11,874 nt of DNA from VFMC01 sp039796935 (lineage in GTDB: Bacteria > Actinomycetota > Acidimicrobiia > Acidimicrobiales > Ilumatobacteraceae), in contig JBDKIV010000270.1 of the NCBI GenBank assembly GCA_039796935.1, forward strand, positions 1 to 11,874. The letters run 5' to 3'. A program made the position numbers and the translations under genes. The notes beneath the pieces were generated by a model that saw nothing but the letters and a program-made list of their open reading frames with translations, was not told the origin of the DNA and did not search any database. Positions within the stretch are counted from its first letter, which is position 1. Every line of letters begins with the position of its first letter. This document shows, one piece after another, positions 5,764 through 11,874 of this stretch.

Positions 5764-8700
5764 TCAGGAGTTCGCGCCGCAGCGACACGAGGGCCGGCGA
5801 CGGGTCGCCGGCGGCCCACCGGTCGGCGTCGAGCGCCCGCTCGTAGTACGACCATTCGGTGCGCACGCCGGCGAGGTTGCCGCGTTCGGCATGGGCACGC
5901 ATCCGCAGGCCGATGAGTTCCTCGTGGCCGGGCAACACCCCGAGTCCTCGTGCCGTTGCCGAGAACACACCGTCGGTGTCCCCGACGGCGAGGTGGTGCC
6001 GGGCGAGCTCGGCGGTCGCTGCCGTGGCGAGGATGACGAGTGATGACGTGATGCCCTCCGAGTCGGACCAGAGCAGGTCGGTGCCGGCCAACGGCATGCC
6101 GTCGACGAGCTCGACACCCGGGGCGAGCACGGCGATCGCAGGGCGATGGTCGAGCAGGCGCGATGCCTCGAGCCGAGCGCGCAGGAGATCGGCGTCGGTC
6201 ACCACGAGCGGGTGCAGAGGGAGGCTCTCGGTGAGGGTCCTGCCGATCCACTCGTGACCGGACGGCGGCGTGACGGATCGGGCGAGCGCCCGGCGTGCGT
6301 CGCTGACGATGTTCGAGAACGTGCTGTCACGCACATCGGTCTGCCACATGGCGGTCCGGGCCGCCGTCCGCGTGGCACCGGCGCGGTGCTGGCTCAACCA
6401 CAGCACCAGCTCGAGCGAACGTCCACGCTCGAAGCGCACGGGGTCTCCGGCGCGGGTGACGACACCGACCGGGCCGAGGATCCGCACGAGCAGCTCCCAC
6501 GGCTGCTCGACGAAGGGAGGGGGCATGCTGCTCGAGCGTGGCGGGGCCATCCTTGGTACCTGCGGCAGCGGTTCGGACGAGCCGGCGATGAGGTCGCCGA
6601 CCGCGGCGACTCGCTCGGCCGTGAGCCCGACCGGGACCAGTTCGATCCCGAACGGCTGCAGGATCCACGCGTGCGGGTGCGCCTCGAGTACTGCCGACGC
6701 ACCGGCGACACGGTGGCACGTGACGACGCCGAGACCTCGTCCGGCTTCGGCGACCCTGACGAGGTCGCTGACGTCGTCGTCGTCGAGACGTTCGGCGCCG
6801 GAGACCACGACGACGGCGTCCCAGGTGTCGCCCCCTGCGCCGCGAGAGCGCAGTTCGCTCGTCCGCGCACCGGCACGAGCGGCGAGCGAGGGGCCCAGCA
6901 GGGTTGCGGCCGTGTCGAGCGCATCGTCGAAACGGTCCGCGCGGCGATGGCTGCGACCCGTCGCCTCGAGGCCCAGCTCGAGCTCGTGCGTGATGACGTC
7001 GACCGTCTCGCCGACCGGCGAGACGGTGAGCGACGCAGCGATCCCGCGGGCGATGTCGACCGTGGCGGCGAGCGGGCCGGTGAGGCAGAGCAAGCCGACC
7101 GACTCGAGGTCGATGAACACGTCGCCGTCGGGCGCCCGGCCGGCATCTCGGTCCGCCGGGTGACGATCGACGCGCTCGCCCGGCGACACCACGCCCAGGT
7201 GACACAGCGCCGGGCAGGGTTGGCCCGCCAGCCGGGCATCGTTCGCGAGTTCCTCGTCGCTGATGTCTGCGGAGAGGTGCCATCGATCGGCGGTTCGGGT
7301 CGGCGACCAGGGCCTGGTGGGTGCGGGGGCGGGTCGATCGAACACGACCGTGACGGCACCCACGTCGGACAGCACTACGACGCACACGTGGGCACCGCTG
7401 CCGACGAGTTGCCTTCCGGCCGATCGCAGGGCGAGGTCGAGCCGGAGCGCGCGGGCGACGGGGTCGAGCGAACCGAGGAGTCGTTCCGTGCGGATGCGCT
7501 CGAGCCCGGGCGCCGGGACGACGGTGTCGATCGTGGCGACTCGCAACTGCTGGCGTCGCCGGATGCGGACGAGACCGAGGGCTCCGGCGCACAGCAGCAG
7601 TGCAGCGGCCAAGCTGCGGCTGAGCGGCGCCCCCGAGGGCGCCGTCGTCGGTGGCCCCCATGTGGCGGGTGGTGACGGGGCCGGCCCAGGGGCCGGCACA
7701 GGGGACGGTGATGGCGTGGACGTGGCGGGCGGTGACGGCGCATCGGTCCGGTGCTGCACCGTCCGAACCGCTTGCGCGGCTCGATCGGCACGGCGCTGCG
7801 GTTCGGCGAGCACCGGGATCTCGATGGTCCAGCCCGCCCCCAGCAACGATGGGTCGTCGAAGACCCTGCCGTCGTTCATCACCCGGCCGGCGTTGCGCTC
7901 GATGATCAGGTCGGCGACCTCGCGCACCCGGGTGCCGGTTGCCAGGGTGGTGGCGATCCCGAAGGTCGACTCGCCGTCGTCGACGGTGTAGGGCCTCCAG
8001 CGCAACGGTTGCGGCATCTGCACACCGTCGGGGAGTTCGATCGTCATCCCGTCGGGGAAGACGCCGCTGGTCCAGGTCGTCCCGTCAGGTGCCCGACGGC
8101 CCCGGTTGGCGGCGATGATCCGGTCGCGCAGGTTCGGGTCGCCCAACTTGGTCGCCACCGAGTACGGCGTCTCGCGGCCGTTCGACCGGAGCACGTCGGC
8201 GGCGGGTTCGACCGCTCGGCCCGTTCTGTCGGCTCCGTCGGCCCTGTCTGCCCTGTCTGCCCTGTCTGCCCTGTCTGCCCTGTCGACCCTGTCTGCCCTG
8301 TCGGCCGGTCGGGCGGCGTCGAGCCGGTGCATGATCATCGACCGCGGTTCGATCTGTTCGGCGACCGCTGCGTCGGCCACCGACGCACGGGCGCACGACG
8401 GCCCGAGCATCGGCACGAGCAGCGCCCCCGACGACATGAGCGCGGCCCGTACCAGGCGGCGGGCAACGCCCGACGGTGTCGGCAGCGGCGACGCCATGGG
8501 GGTCCGGTCGCGCGCGACGCGGCGGCGGGCGATCCGCCAGGTCTCGTCGAGCGCCGTCACGGCGAACCAGGCCCACAGCAACAGGAAGACCAGTGAGATC
8601 ACCTGGAGAACGGCGTCGGTGTCGAGGCGGCCGGTCGAGAGCACCTCCGACAGCGATCGTCCGGGCAGGGTGTCGGTGAGCGTCAGGGCAACTGCCGGCA

Positions 8701-8848
8701 CGCCGACCAGCAACCCCACGAGTGCGAGCGCGGCGAGCGAGCGCACCGCACGTTCGGGCAGGGCGACGGCACCGCGTGACGACGACCGGTCGGAGGGCCG
8801 TCGCGAGGGCACGCGCGAGGGCCGGGCAGTTGGTCGTGCTCGGGTCAT
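5756..8848 (-). CDS. Membrane-anchored LysM / winged-helix / BTAD regulator of the Tad locus
   Basis: This 1030-residue multidomain protein begins at the ATG that overlaps the preceding stop (ATGA, 8845-8848); the frame is open further upstream, but only as a shadow of other genes. Visible in order are a basic N-tail, membrane spans near 37-58 and 80-100, a basic loop, and a third span near 134-152. A DR-rich tripeptide repeat follows at 182-212, then two LysM-like modules (about 228-272 and 286-345), a Pro/Ser/Ala-rich linker (370-405), and a fourth span near 409-428 followed by RIRRRQQLR. The positive-inside rule places the LysM part outside and the C-terminal 600 residues inside. The cytoplasmic part has an NTPase-like region (about 575-755) without a Walker A lysine, an OmpR-like winged helix starting LLVRILGPVGVV (about 786-858), and a BTAD TPR-like domain (about 930-1030). 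I infer a wall-sensing transcription regulator tied to pilus genes. Proteins of this layout exist in actinobacteria but their function is largely unknown to me. Confidence 0.88.
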   Translation of the reverse strand: MTRARPTARPSRVPSRRPSDRSSSRGAVALPERAVRSLAALALVGLLVGVPAVALTLTDTLPGRSLSEVLSTGRLDTDAVLQVISLVFLLLWAWFAVTALDETWRIARRRVARDRTPMASPLPTPSGVARRLVRAALMSSGALLVPMLGPSCARASVADAAVAEQIEPRSMIMHRLDAARPADRADRVDRADRADRADRADRADGADRTGRAVEPAADVLRSNGRETPYSVATKLGDPNLRDRIIAANRGRRAPDGTTWTSGVFPDGMTIELPDGVQMPQPLRWRPYTVDDGESTFGIATTLATGTRVREVADLIIERNAGRVMNDGRVFDDPSLLGAGWTIEIPVLAEPQRRADRAAQAVRTVQHRTDAPSPPATSTPSPSPVPAPGPAPSPPATWGPPTTAPSGAPLSRSLAAALLLCAGALGLVRIRRRQQLRVATIDTVVPAPGLERIRTERLLGSLDPVARALRLDLALRSAGRQLVGSGAHVCVVVLSDVGAVTVVFDRPAPAPTRPWSPTRTADRWHLSADISDEELANDARLAGQPCPALCHLGVVSPGERVDRHPADRDAGRAPDGDVFIDLESVGLLCLTGPLAATVDIARGIAASLTVSPVGETVDVITHELELGLEATGRSHRRADRFDDALDTAATLLGPSLAARAGARTSELRSRGAGGDTWDAVVVVSGAERLDDDDVSDLVRVAEAGRGLGVVTCHRVAGASAVLEAHPHAWILQPFGIELVPVGLTAERVAAVGDLIAGSSEPLPQVPRMAPPRSSSMPPPFVEQPWELLVRILGPVGVVTRAGDPVRFERGRSLELVLWLSQHRAGATRTAARTAMWQTDVRDSTFSNIVSDARRALARSVTPPSGHEWIGRTLTESLPLHPLVVTDADLLRARLEASRLLDHRPAIAVLAPGVELVDGMPLAGTDLLWSDSEGITSSLVILATAATAELARHHLAVGDTDGVFSATARGLGVLPGHEELIGLRMRAHAERGNLAGVRTEWSYYERALDADRWAAGDPSPALVSLRRELLTG
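8224..8304 (-). repeat. 9-bp tandem repeat encoding Ala-Asp-Arg units
   Basis: Seven near-identical 9-bp units (plus-strand consensus ccctgtctg) fill 8242-8304, and two diverged units extend it to 8224. The period keeps frame and encodes (A/V)DR tripeptides in the periplasmic stretch of the LysM/BTAD protein. Each of the seven main units uses the AGG arginine codon, and one diverged unit uses AGA, both rare in this GC-rich context. Copy number is likely variable through replication slippage. Confidence 0.9.
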
Positions 8849-9252
8849 GGCTCCCACACCACCGTCGCTGCGCCACTCGCGGTGACGGTCATCTCGGGTA
8901 CGGCCAGCAGGACGAGGAACACCGACCGGCGCCGCTCGGTGACGGTGACGCGAACCTCGGGCCGGGCGCCCGTGCCACGCACCGTGACCGTGATGTCGCC
9001 ACCGGCGATCCCCGCCCGCGCTGCGTGCGCGACAGCTGCCGCCCGGGCGCGGGCCGGGTCGAACGGAGCGAGCACGGGCTGGTCGGCCACTGCCCAGCGC
9101 GCCGCCGCTTCGGCGGTGGCCGCCGCGTGTCGACGTGCGGTCATCGCCCGGCCACCGTCGACCACCAGGGCGGCTCCGCCCAGGGTGACGGCAACGGTCA
9201 GGGCCAGAGCGATGCCGATGAGGCCCCGGTCGGGCGACGCTGCCGCGGTCAT
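8845..9252 (-). CDS. Tad/TadG-like pilus assembly protein
   Basis: This 135-residue protein has a short N-tail ending in DRG, then one membrane span (LIGIALALTVAVTLGGAALVV, about 11-31). The following segment DGGRAMTARRHAAATAEAAARWA is typical of the TadG/Tad-domain family, in which such a helix follows the anchor and the rest lies outside the membrane. A small beta-rich part (VTVRGTGARPEVRVTVTE) ends the protein. It lacks the large von Willebrand-like domain of full TadG. The start is the ATG overlapping the upstream stop (ATGA, 9249-9252), without a Shine-Dalgarno, so it depends on coupled translation. Its own stop overlaps the regulator start in the same way. It probably acts as a minor pilus or secretion component at the cell envelope. 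Confidence 0.8.
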   Translation of the reverse strand: MTAAASPDRGLIGIALALTVAVTLGGAALVVDGGRAMTARRHAAATAEAAARWAVADQPVLAPFDPARARAAAVAHAARAGIAGGDITVTVRGTGARPEVRVTVTERRRSVFLVLLAVPEMTVTASGAATVVWEP

Positions 9253-9650
9253 CGCTGGAACCGGTCGATCGGCTGCGTGTCCGACATGGTGATGCTGCGA
9301 CTGGGGCCGACGCCGTCGATGCGGCAACTGACGGCAACGGTCACCGAGCCGCCCTGCCAGGTGCCGAGCGGCGAGGCGCTCCAGCGCATGGTCGTCGCCG
9401 GCGGGTCGACGCATCGACGCACGAGCGCCGAACGCGAGACGACCGCGATCGCCGTGGTGCGCGCCGACGTGCTGTCTGGCGCCAGTGACGCTGCCCTCGC
9501 CGCTGCCTGCGCGACCGCCCCCACTTCGACGCCCGCAGCGTGCAGCCGGCCGAGCGCGCCGATCGTCGCGACACCCGCAAGGACCGCGGCGAGCACCAAC
9601 ATCAACTCGACCGAAGCAACGGTCCCCCGGTCGTTCACTTCGGTGGTCAC
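9249..9650 (-). CDS. TadE-like minor pseudopilin
   Basis: This 133-residue protein follows the TadE plan: a short tail with NDRG, then VASVELMLVLAAVLAGVATI (about residues 11-30) with Glu15 within the hydrophobic stretch, a helix GAVAQAAARAAS, and a small extracytoplasmic domain with two cysteines (Cys80, Cys109) able to form a disulfide. TadE proteins are processed by the TadV peptidase in characterised systems and help pilus assembly. Here the Glu is at +6 after the Gly rather than the usual +5. I chose the GTG at 9650 because it overlaps the preceding stop as GTGA and has GAGGG 11 nt upstream; a GTG at 9662 adds four residues. It is followed by an ATGA overlap with the TadG-like gene. Confidence 0.82.
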   Translation of the reverse strand: MTTEVNDRGTVASVELMLVLAAVLAGVATIGALGRLHAAGVEVGAVAQAAARAASLAPDSTSARTTAIAVVSRSALVRRCVDPPATTMRWSASPLGTWQGGSVTVAVSCRIDGVGPSRSITMSDTQPIDRFQR

Positions 9651-10057
9651 GGGCGGCAGCACCCTCGCCGCTCGTCGGGCTGCGACTGCGCCACCGCGGC
9701 GCGCAACTGCAGGGCCGAGCCGAGCACACCGGGGGTCGGCCCGCTGACTCCGATCGTGACGTCGTTTCGTTCGTCGTCGCGCTCGCAGGTGACCTGCGCG
9801 TCACCGGCCCAGCCGGCGGCGTGTCGGGCGAGTGCGGCGCGGGTGGTGGCGACCCCAGCGCTGCAGGACCCGTCGAAGGATGCCGCGATCCGGGCACCGT
9901 CGGCGGCTGCATCGTCGAACACCGTTCGCGCGTGCCAATGGGCGACTGCTTCGAACAGCACCAGCAGCGCGACGAGCAGCAAGATCGTGCCGGCCATCAT
10001 GTCGATCGACATGTCGACCGACCCACGATCGTTCGATGCGGACGGCCTGTGGGTCAT
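9647..10057 (-). CDS. TadE-like pseudopilin
   Basis: This 136-residue protein has NDRG, a membrane span (about residues 22-40, GTILLLVALLVLFEAVAHW), and the helix TVFDDAAADGARIAAS, which is the AARxGAR-like pattern of TadE. Where TadE has Glu in its hydrophobic start this protein has Asp (DMSIDM). Cys65 and Cys91 may form a disulfide in the outer domain, and a C-terminal GCCRP adds two more cysteines. It starts at an ATG overlapping the upstream stop (ATGA, 10054-10057) with no Shine-Dalgarno. Being the first of three similar one-span proteins, it is likely one of a set of minor subunits that form or prime the Tad pilus. Confidence 0.84.
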   Translation of the reverse strand: MTHRPSASNDRGSVDMSIDMMAGTILLLVALLVLFEAVAHWHARTVFDDAAADGARIAASFDGSCSAGVATTRAALARHAAGWAGDAQVTCERDDERNDVTIGVSGPTPGVLGSALQLRAAVAQSQPDERRGCCRP

Positions 10058-10305
10058 GGCCGCGGCGCCACGGGGTCGGGCACGCCTGCCTTTGCAGCGT
10101 TGAACACGCCGATGAAGAACGACGTGGCGGCGATCGCCACGGTGACGGCGACGGCGAGCCAGACCATGCGGGTCACGGCTTCGTCGAGGCCGCTCTCGTC
10201 GGCCCGTTCGTCCCAGGTGCGGCGCAGGCGGCAGCGCACCGAGCTGATGCTGCGCCGGCGAAGCGAGTCGACGCGAACGCTGAGGGGGAGGATGAGATGG
10301 TTCAT
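10054..10305 (-). CDS. Small one-span protein in the Flp pilin position
   Basis: This 83-residue protein has a basic N-terminal half, the acidic patch DERADESG (residues 32-39), then LDEAVTRM and one membrane span (MVWLAVAVTVAIAATSFFIGVFN, about 47-69), and a short tail ending in a proline-rich sequence. Gene order (after tadC, before tadE genes) and size fit an Flp-type pilin or a DUF4244-like subunit. The classic Gly-XXXX-Glu-Tyr processing site is not present, so the pilin call is tentative. The ATG at 10305 is preceded by the best ribosome binding site of the window (GGAAGG, 6 nt away). The frame is open to 10710 but the upstream part is a shadow of tadC. Strong independent initiation would suit a major subunit. 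Its stop overlaps the next start. Confidence 0.65.
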   Translation of the reverse strand: MNHLILPLSVRVDSLRRRSISSVRCRLRRTWDERADESGLDEAVTRMVWLAVAVTVAIAATSFFIGVFNAAKAGVPDPVAPRP

Positions 10306-10311
10306 GGTGGT

Positions 10312-10317
10312 CCTTCC
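10312..10317 (-). promoter_or_regulatory. Strong ribosome binding site of the small pilin-like gene
   Basis: The minus strand reads GGAAGG six bases before the ATG at 10305. This fixes the start of the 83-residue gene and sets it apart from its neighbours, which rely on 4-bp overlaps. It lies in the 55-bp gap after tadC, the only clear gap in the pilus operon. Confidence 0.75.
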
Positions 10318-10360
10318 GGGTGGTGGGAGTCGGCGTGCGGGGTGGCTGCCTCGGCAGGCG

Positions 10361-11257
10361 TCAAGACGCTCCGAATGCTTCGGAGATCCGGGACACGAGC
10401 GGGTAGGCGAGGAACACGAGGGTCGTGCAGACGAACGCGACCGTGGGGCCCGCGAGGTTGGCGTTGGCCCGGTCCGCGTCTCGTTCGAGGTCGGCGAGCA
10501 CTCGTTCGCGCATCGCCCGGGCGAGCGTGGCGACCGTGTCGGAGATGGAGACACCCTGGGTGCCCTGACGCTCGATCGCCGTGGCGAGTTCGCAGAGCTC
10601 GCGCTGGCTCGTCCGTCGGCCGATCTCGTCGACGGCTTCCCACAGTGAGACCCCGCGCAGTGGTGCCGAGGCGATCTCGCTACGGAGCATCGCGAACATG
10701 GCGCTGTCACCGACGCCGAGCGCGAACTCGAGCGCGGATTCGACGCTCTGGTCGGTCGTCAACCCGACTGCGAGGAGTTGGACGACGTCGTTGGTGGTGC
10801 GGCGGAGCTCGCCATCGGCGTCTCGGACCTGCCGTCGGAGACTGCTCGCCACCGCCCAGACAGCACCCGCCGCGAAGACGGGCACGAGCGCCAGCATCCA
10901 CGGTGTGCGGGGCATCACGCCGGCCAGTGCACCGACGACGACGAGCACGCCGGCGGCCGCCGACATCACGGTGGCCGCCGTGACGATTCGTGCGGCAGCC
11001 TCGGCCGAGGTCACGCCGATCAATGGCAGGCCGGTCGCGAGCCGGCGTTCGACCATGTGCGCCACGGCGTTCGAGATCGGCTCGGCGCCGGCGGGTCGGG
11101 GCGCTGGTTGCCCGAATCGGTCGAGGTCGCGGTGCAGGATCGCCCGCACCTGGGCGACGGTTCGCAGCCGCGGTCGCAGCGCCCGCACGCCGCACCACAC
11201 GGCAAGTGACAGCAGGCCGGTGGCGAGCGCCGCCGCGCCGAGCGGTGTCGATGTCAT
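10361..11257 (-). CDS. tadC: TadC-like pilus inner-membrane platform protein
   Basis: This 298-residue protein carries a type II secretion F (T2SSF) domain. Hydrophobic segments lie near residues 7-26, 94-115, 119-140 and 272-290. The cytoplasmic T2SSF helices run from about 150 to 268 and include RRTTNDVVQLLAVGL, and RQGTQGVSISDTVATLARAMRERVLADLERDA, which is the typical second half of the domain. Together with TadB it forms the membrane platform on which the TadA ATPase drives pilin assembly. Length and topology are normal for actinobacterial TadC. The start is the ATG overlapping the tadB stop (ATGA, 11254-11257), supported by GAGGTG 5 nt upstream. A 55-bp gap with no strong terminator separates it from the pilin-like gene. 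Confidence 0.9.
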   Translation of the reverse strand: MTSTPLGAAALATGLLSLAVWCGVRALRPRLRTVAQVRAILHRDLDRFGQPAPRPAGAEPISNAVAHMVERRLATGLPLIGVTSAEAAARIVTAATVMSAAAGVLVVVGALAGVMPRTPWMLALVPVFAAGAVWAVASSLRRQVRDADGELRRTTNDVVQLLAVGLTTDQSVESALEFALGVGDSAMFAMLRSEIASAPLRGVSLWEAVDEIGRRTSQRELCELATAIERQGTQGVSISDTVATLARAMRERVLADLERDADRANANLAGPTVAFVCTTLVFLAYPLVSRISEAFGAS

Positions 11258-11874
11258 GCCGTCACCTCGGCACCCTGGACGTCGATGTCGCCGGTCCCGG
11301 CGATGCGGTAGCGCTTGGGGGCCCGGAACCGGCAGAGGCTGCGCAGCCACAGCACGCACCCGGCCCAGAGCGCGAGCGGGACGACCAGGAAGACCTGCCC
11401 GGCCGGGGCGCTGTACGGGTCGAGCAGGTCGCCGGCGGCGACCGTCAGGTAGAGCACGAGTGCTGCCGCGATCACGATGAGGCGCTGCATCGACGATCGG
11501 TACACCGCCCGTGTGCGGTCGATTCGTTCTCGCGCCCGCACCTCGTCACGTGCTGCGGCGGCGAGCGCGCTCACGGTCGGGTGGAGTCGTCCTGCGCTGG
11601 CCGTGCCACCGACCACCAGGCGCAGGGCGGCGATGGCGCCGTCGGCGGTGGGGTGGGCGAGCTGGTCGGCGAGCTCGACGAGCGCATCTTCGACTCGGAC
11701 ACCCTGGCTTCGGCGGCGGAGGAACTCGACGAGGTGTTCGGCGATGGCGTCGGGGGGTCGGGCCGCCACACGGTCGAGCGCTTCCTCGACCCCGATCGAC
11801 GATCCTCGCAGCGTGTCGCGCAGGTCGTCGAGCCAGGTGGCGATGGCCTCGAGACGGCGGCGGTCGGCTCGCGC
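11254..11874 (-). CDS. tadB: TadB-like pilus inner-membrane platform protein, C-terminal part
   Basis: The frame is open to the right edge of the window with no start required inside it, so 206 C-terminal residues are seen and the 5' end is missing. The first visible residues (RLEAIATWLDDLRDTLRGS, then GVEEALDRVAARPPDAIAEHL) are the beginning of a T2SSF domain. Its helices continue through RRRSQGVRVEDALVELADQL and DEVRARERIDRTRAVYRSS. Two membrane spans follow (visible residues about 131-148 and 160-178), then a basic C-tail. TadB pairs with TadC as the platform of the Tad secretion machine. The stop overlaps the tadC start. The tadA ATPase gene would be expected upstream, outside the window. 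Confidence 0.9.
   Translation of the reverse strand, partial: ARADRRRLEAIATWLDDLRDTLRGSSIGVEEALDRVAARPPDAIAEHLVEFLRRRSQGVRVEDALVELADQLAHPTADGAIAALRLVVGGTASAGRLHPTVSALAAAARDEVRARERIDRTRAVYRSSMQRLIVIAAALVLYLTVAAGDLLDPYSAPAGQVFLVVPLALWAGCVLWLRSLCRFRAPKRYRIAGTGDIDVQGAEVTA

Noticed and set aside
4235..6043. 602-codon open frame on the plus strand opposite the monooxygenase gene
   Set aside because: Mirror of a well-supported gene; no recognisable domain and typical GC-rich shadow composition.
3024..6251. 1075-codon minus-strand frame that would extend the CoA-transferase far upstream
   Set aside because: The upstream two thirds is out of frame with the regulator and monooxygenase genes. The family N-terminus begins at the ATG at 4250.
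6327..7661. 444-codon alternative frame within the regulator gene
   Set aside because: Extremely Arg-rich shadow in the same strand; the regulator frame carries recognisable domains on both sides.
8224..8304. Possible CRISPR-like or iteron array
   Set aside because: Units are 9 bp with no spacers and lie inside a gene in frame, so it is a coding microsatellite and not an array or origin.
8849..9337. N-terminal extension of the LysM/BTAD protein by 163 residues
   Set aside because: It overlaps the TadG-like gene in another frame and is Arg/Pro/Gly-rich nonsense; the ATGA overlap at 8845-8848 gives a consistent start.
9253..9912. Upstream extension of the TadG-like protein to 355 residues
   Set aside because: The extra part is a shadow of the two TadE-like genes; the ATG at 9252 sits in a 4-bp overlap just before the DRG tail.
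10318..10360. Possible terminator between tadC and the pilin-like gene
   Set aside because: Only a 4-bp stem with a 4-nt loop can be drawn near 10345-10358; too weak to call.
10306..10710. Upstream extension of the small pilin-like protein to 218 residues
   Set aside because: The extension is a Ser/Arg/Pro-rich shadow of tadC; a strong ribosome binding site marks the ATG at 10305.
11258..11359. Upstream extension of TadC by 34 residues
   Set aside because: It overlaps tadB out of frame; the ATGA overlap and GAGGTG support the ATG at 11257.

Overview
The window is very GC-rich and reads almost entirely on the minus strand. Its genes point to a high-GC actinobacterium: a Tad-type pilus operon ending in a LysM/BTAD membrane regulator, an EthA-like flavin monooxygenase, a CYP124/125-type P450, and terminator-like hairpins without T-tracts. 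An acidimicrobial lineage (Ilumatobacter-like) is my impression and is not proven. There are no rRNA, tRNA, IS, phage or CRISPR features. No stretch longer than about 130 bp lacks a gene.

In transcription order the window runs from right to left. The right block (11874 down to 5756) is the 3' part of a Tad/Flp (type IVb) pilus operon. It holds tadB (5' end outside the window), tadC, a small one-span protein in the pilin position with its own strong ribosome binding site, two TadE-like pseudopilin genes, a Tad/TadG-like gene, and a 1030-residue membrane protein. That protein combines four probable membrane spans, two LysM-like modules, a degenerate NTPase-like region, and a C-terminal SARP/BTAD-type regulator. 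Five of the six junctions in this block are 4-base ATGA or GTGA overlaps.

Only 18 bp after the regulator stop, the left block begins (5737 down to 535). It encodes an EthA/MymA-like Baeyer-Villiger monooxygenase, a class III (CaiB/BaiF) CoA-transferase, kynureninase, and a CYP124/125-like P450. The set looks like a catabolic operon in which substrates are hydroxylated, oxidised next to a ketone, activated as CoA thioesters and cleaved. Kynureninase is unexpected here because no other kynurenine-pathway gene is visible. The block closes with a perfect 10-bp hairpin at 503-527.

At the far left are a short unrecognised gene (about 81-407) and the first 26 codons of another (1-78), both on the minus strand. 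The most noteworthy items are the membrane-tethered LysM-BTAD regulator coupled to pilus genes, the orphan kynureninase in an oxygenase/CoA operon, and a 12-bp direct repeat at the junction of the two blocks.
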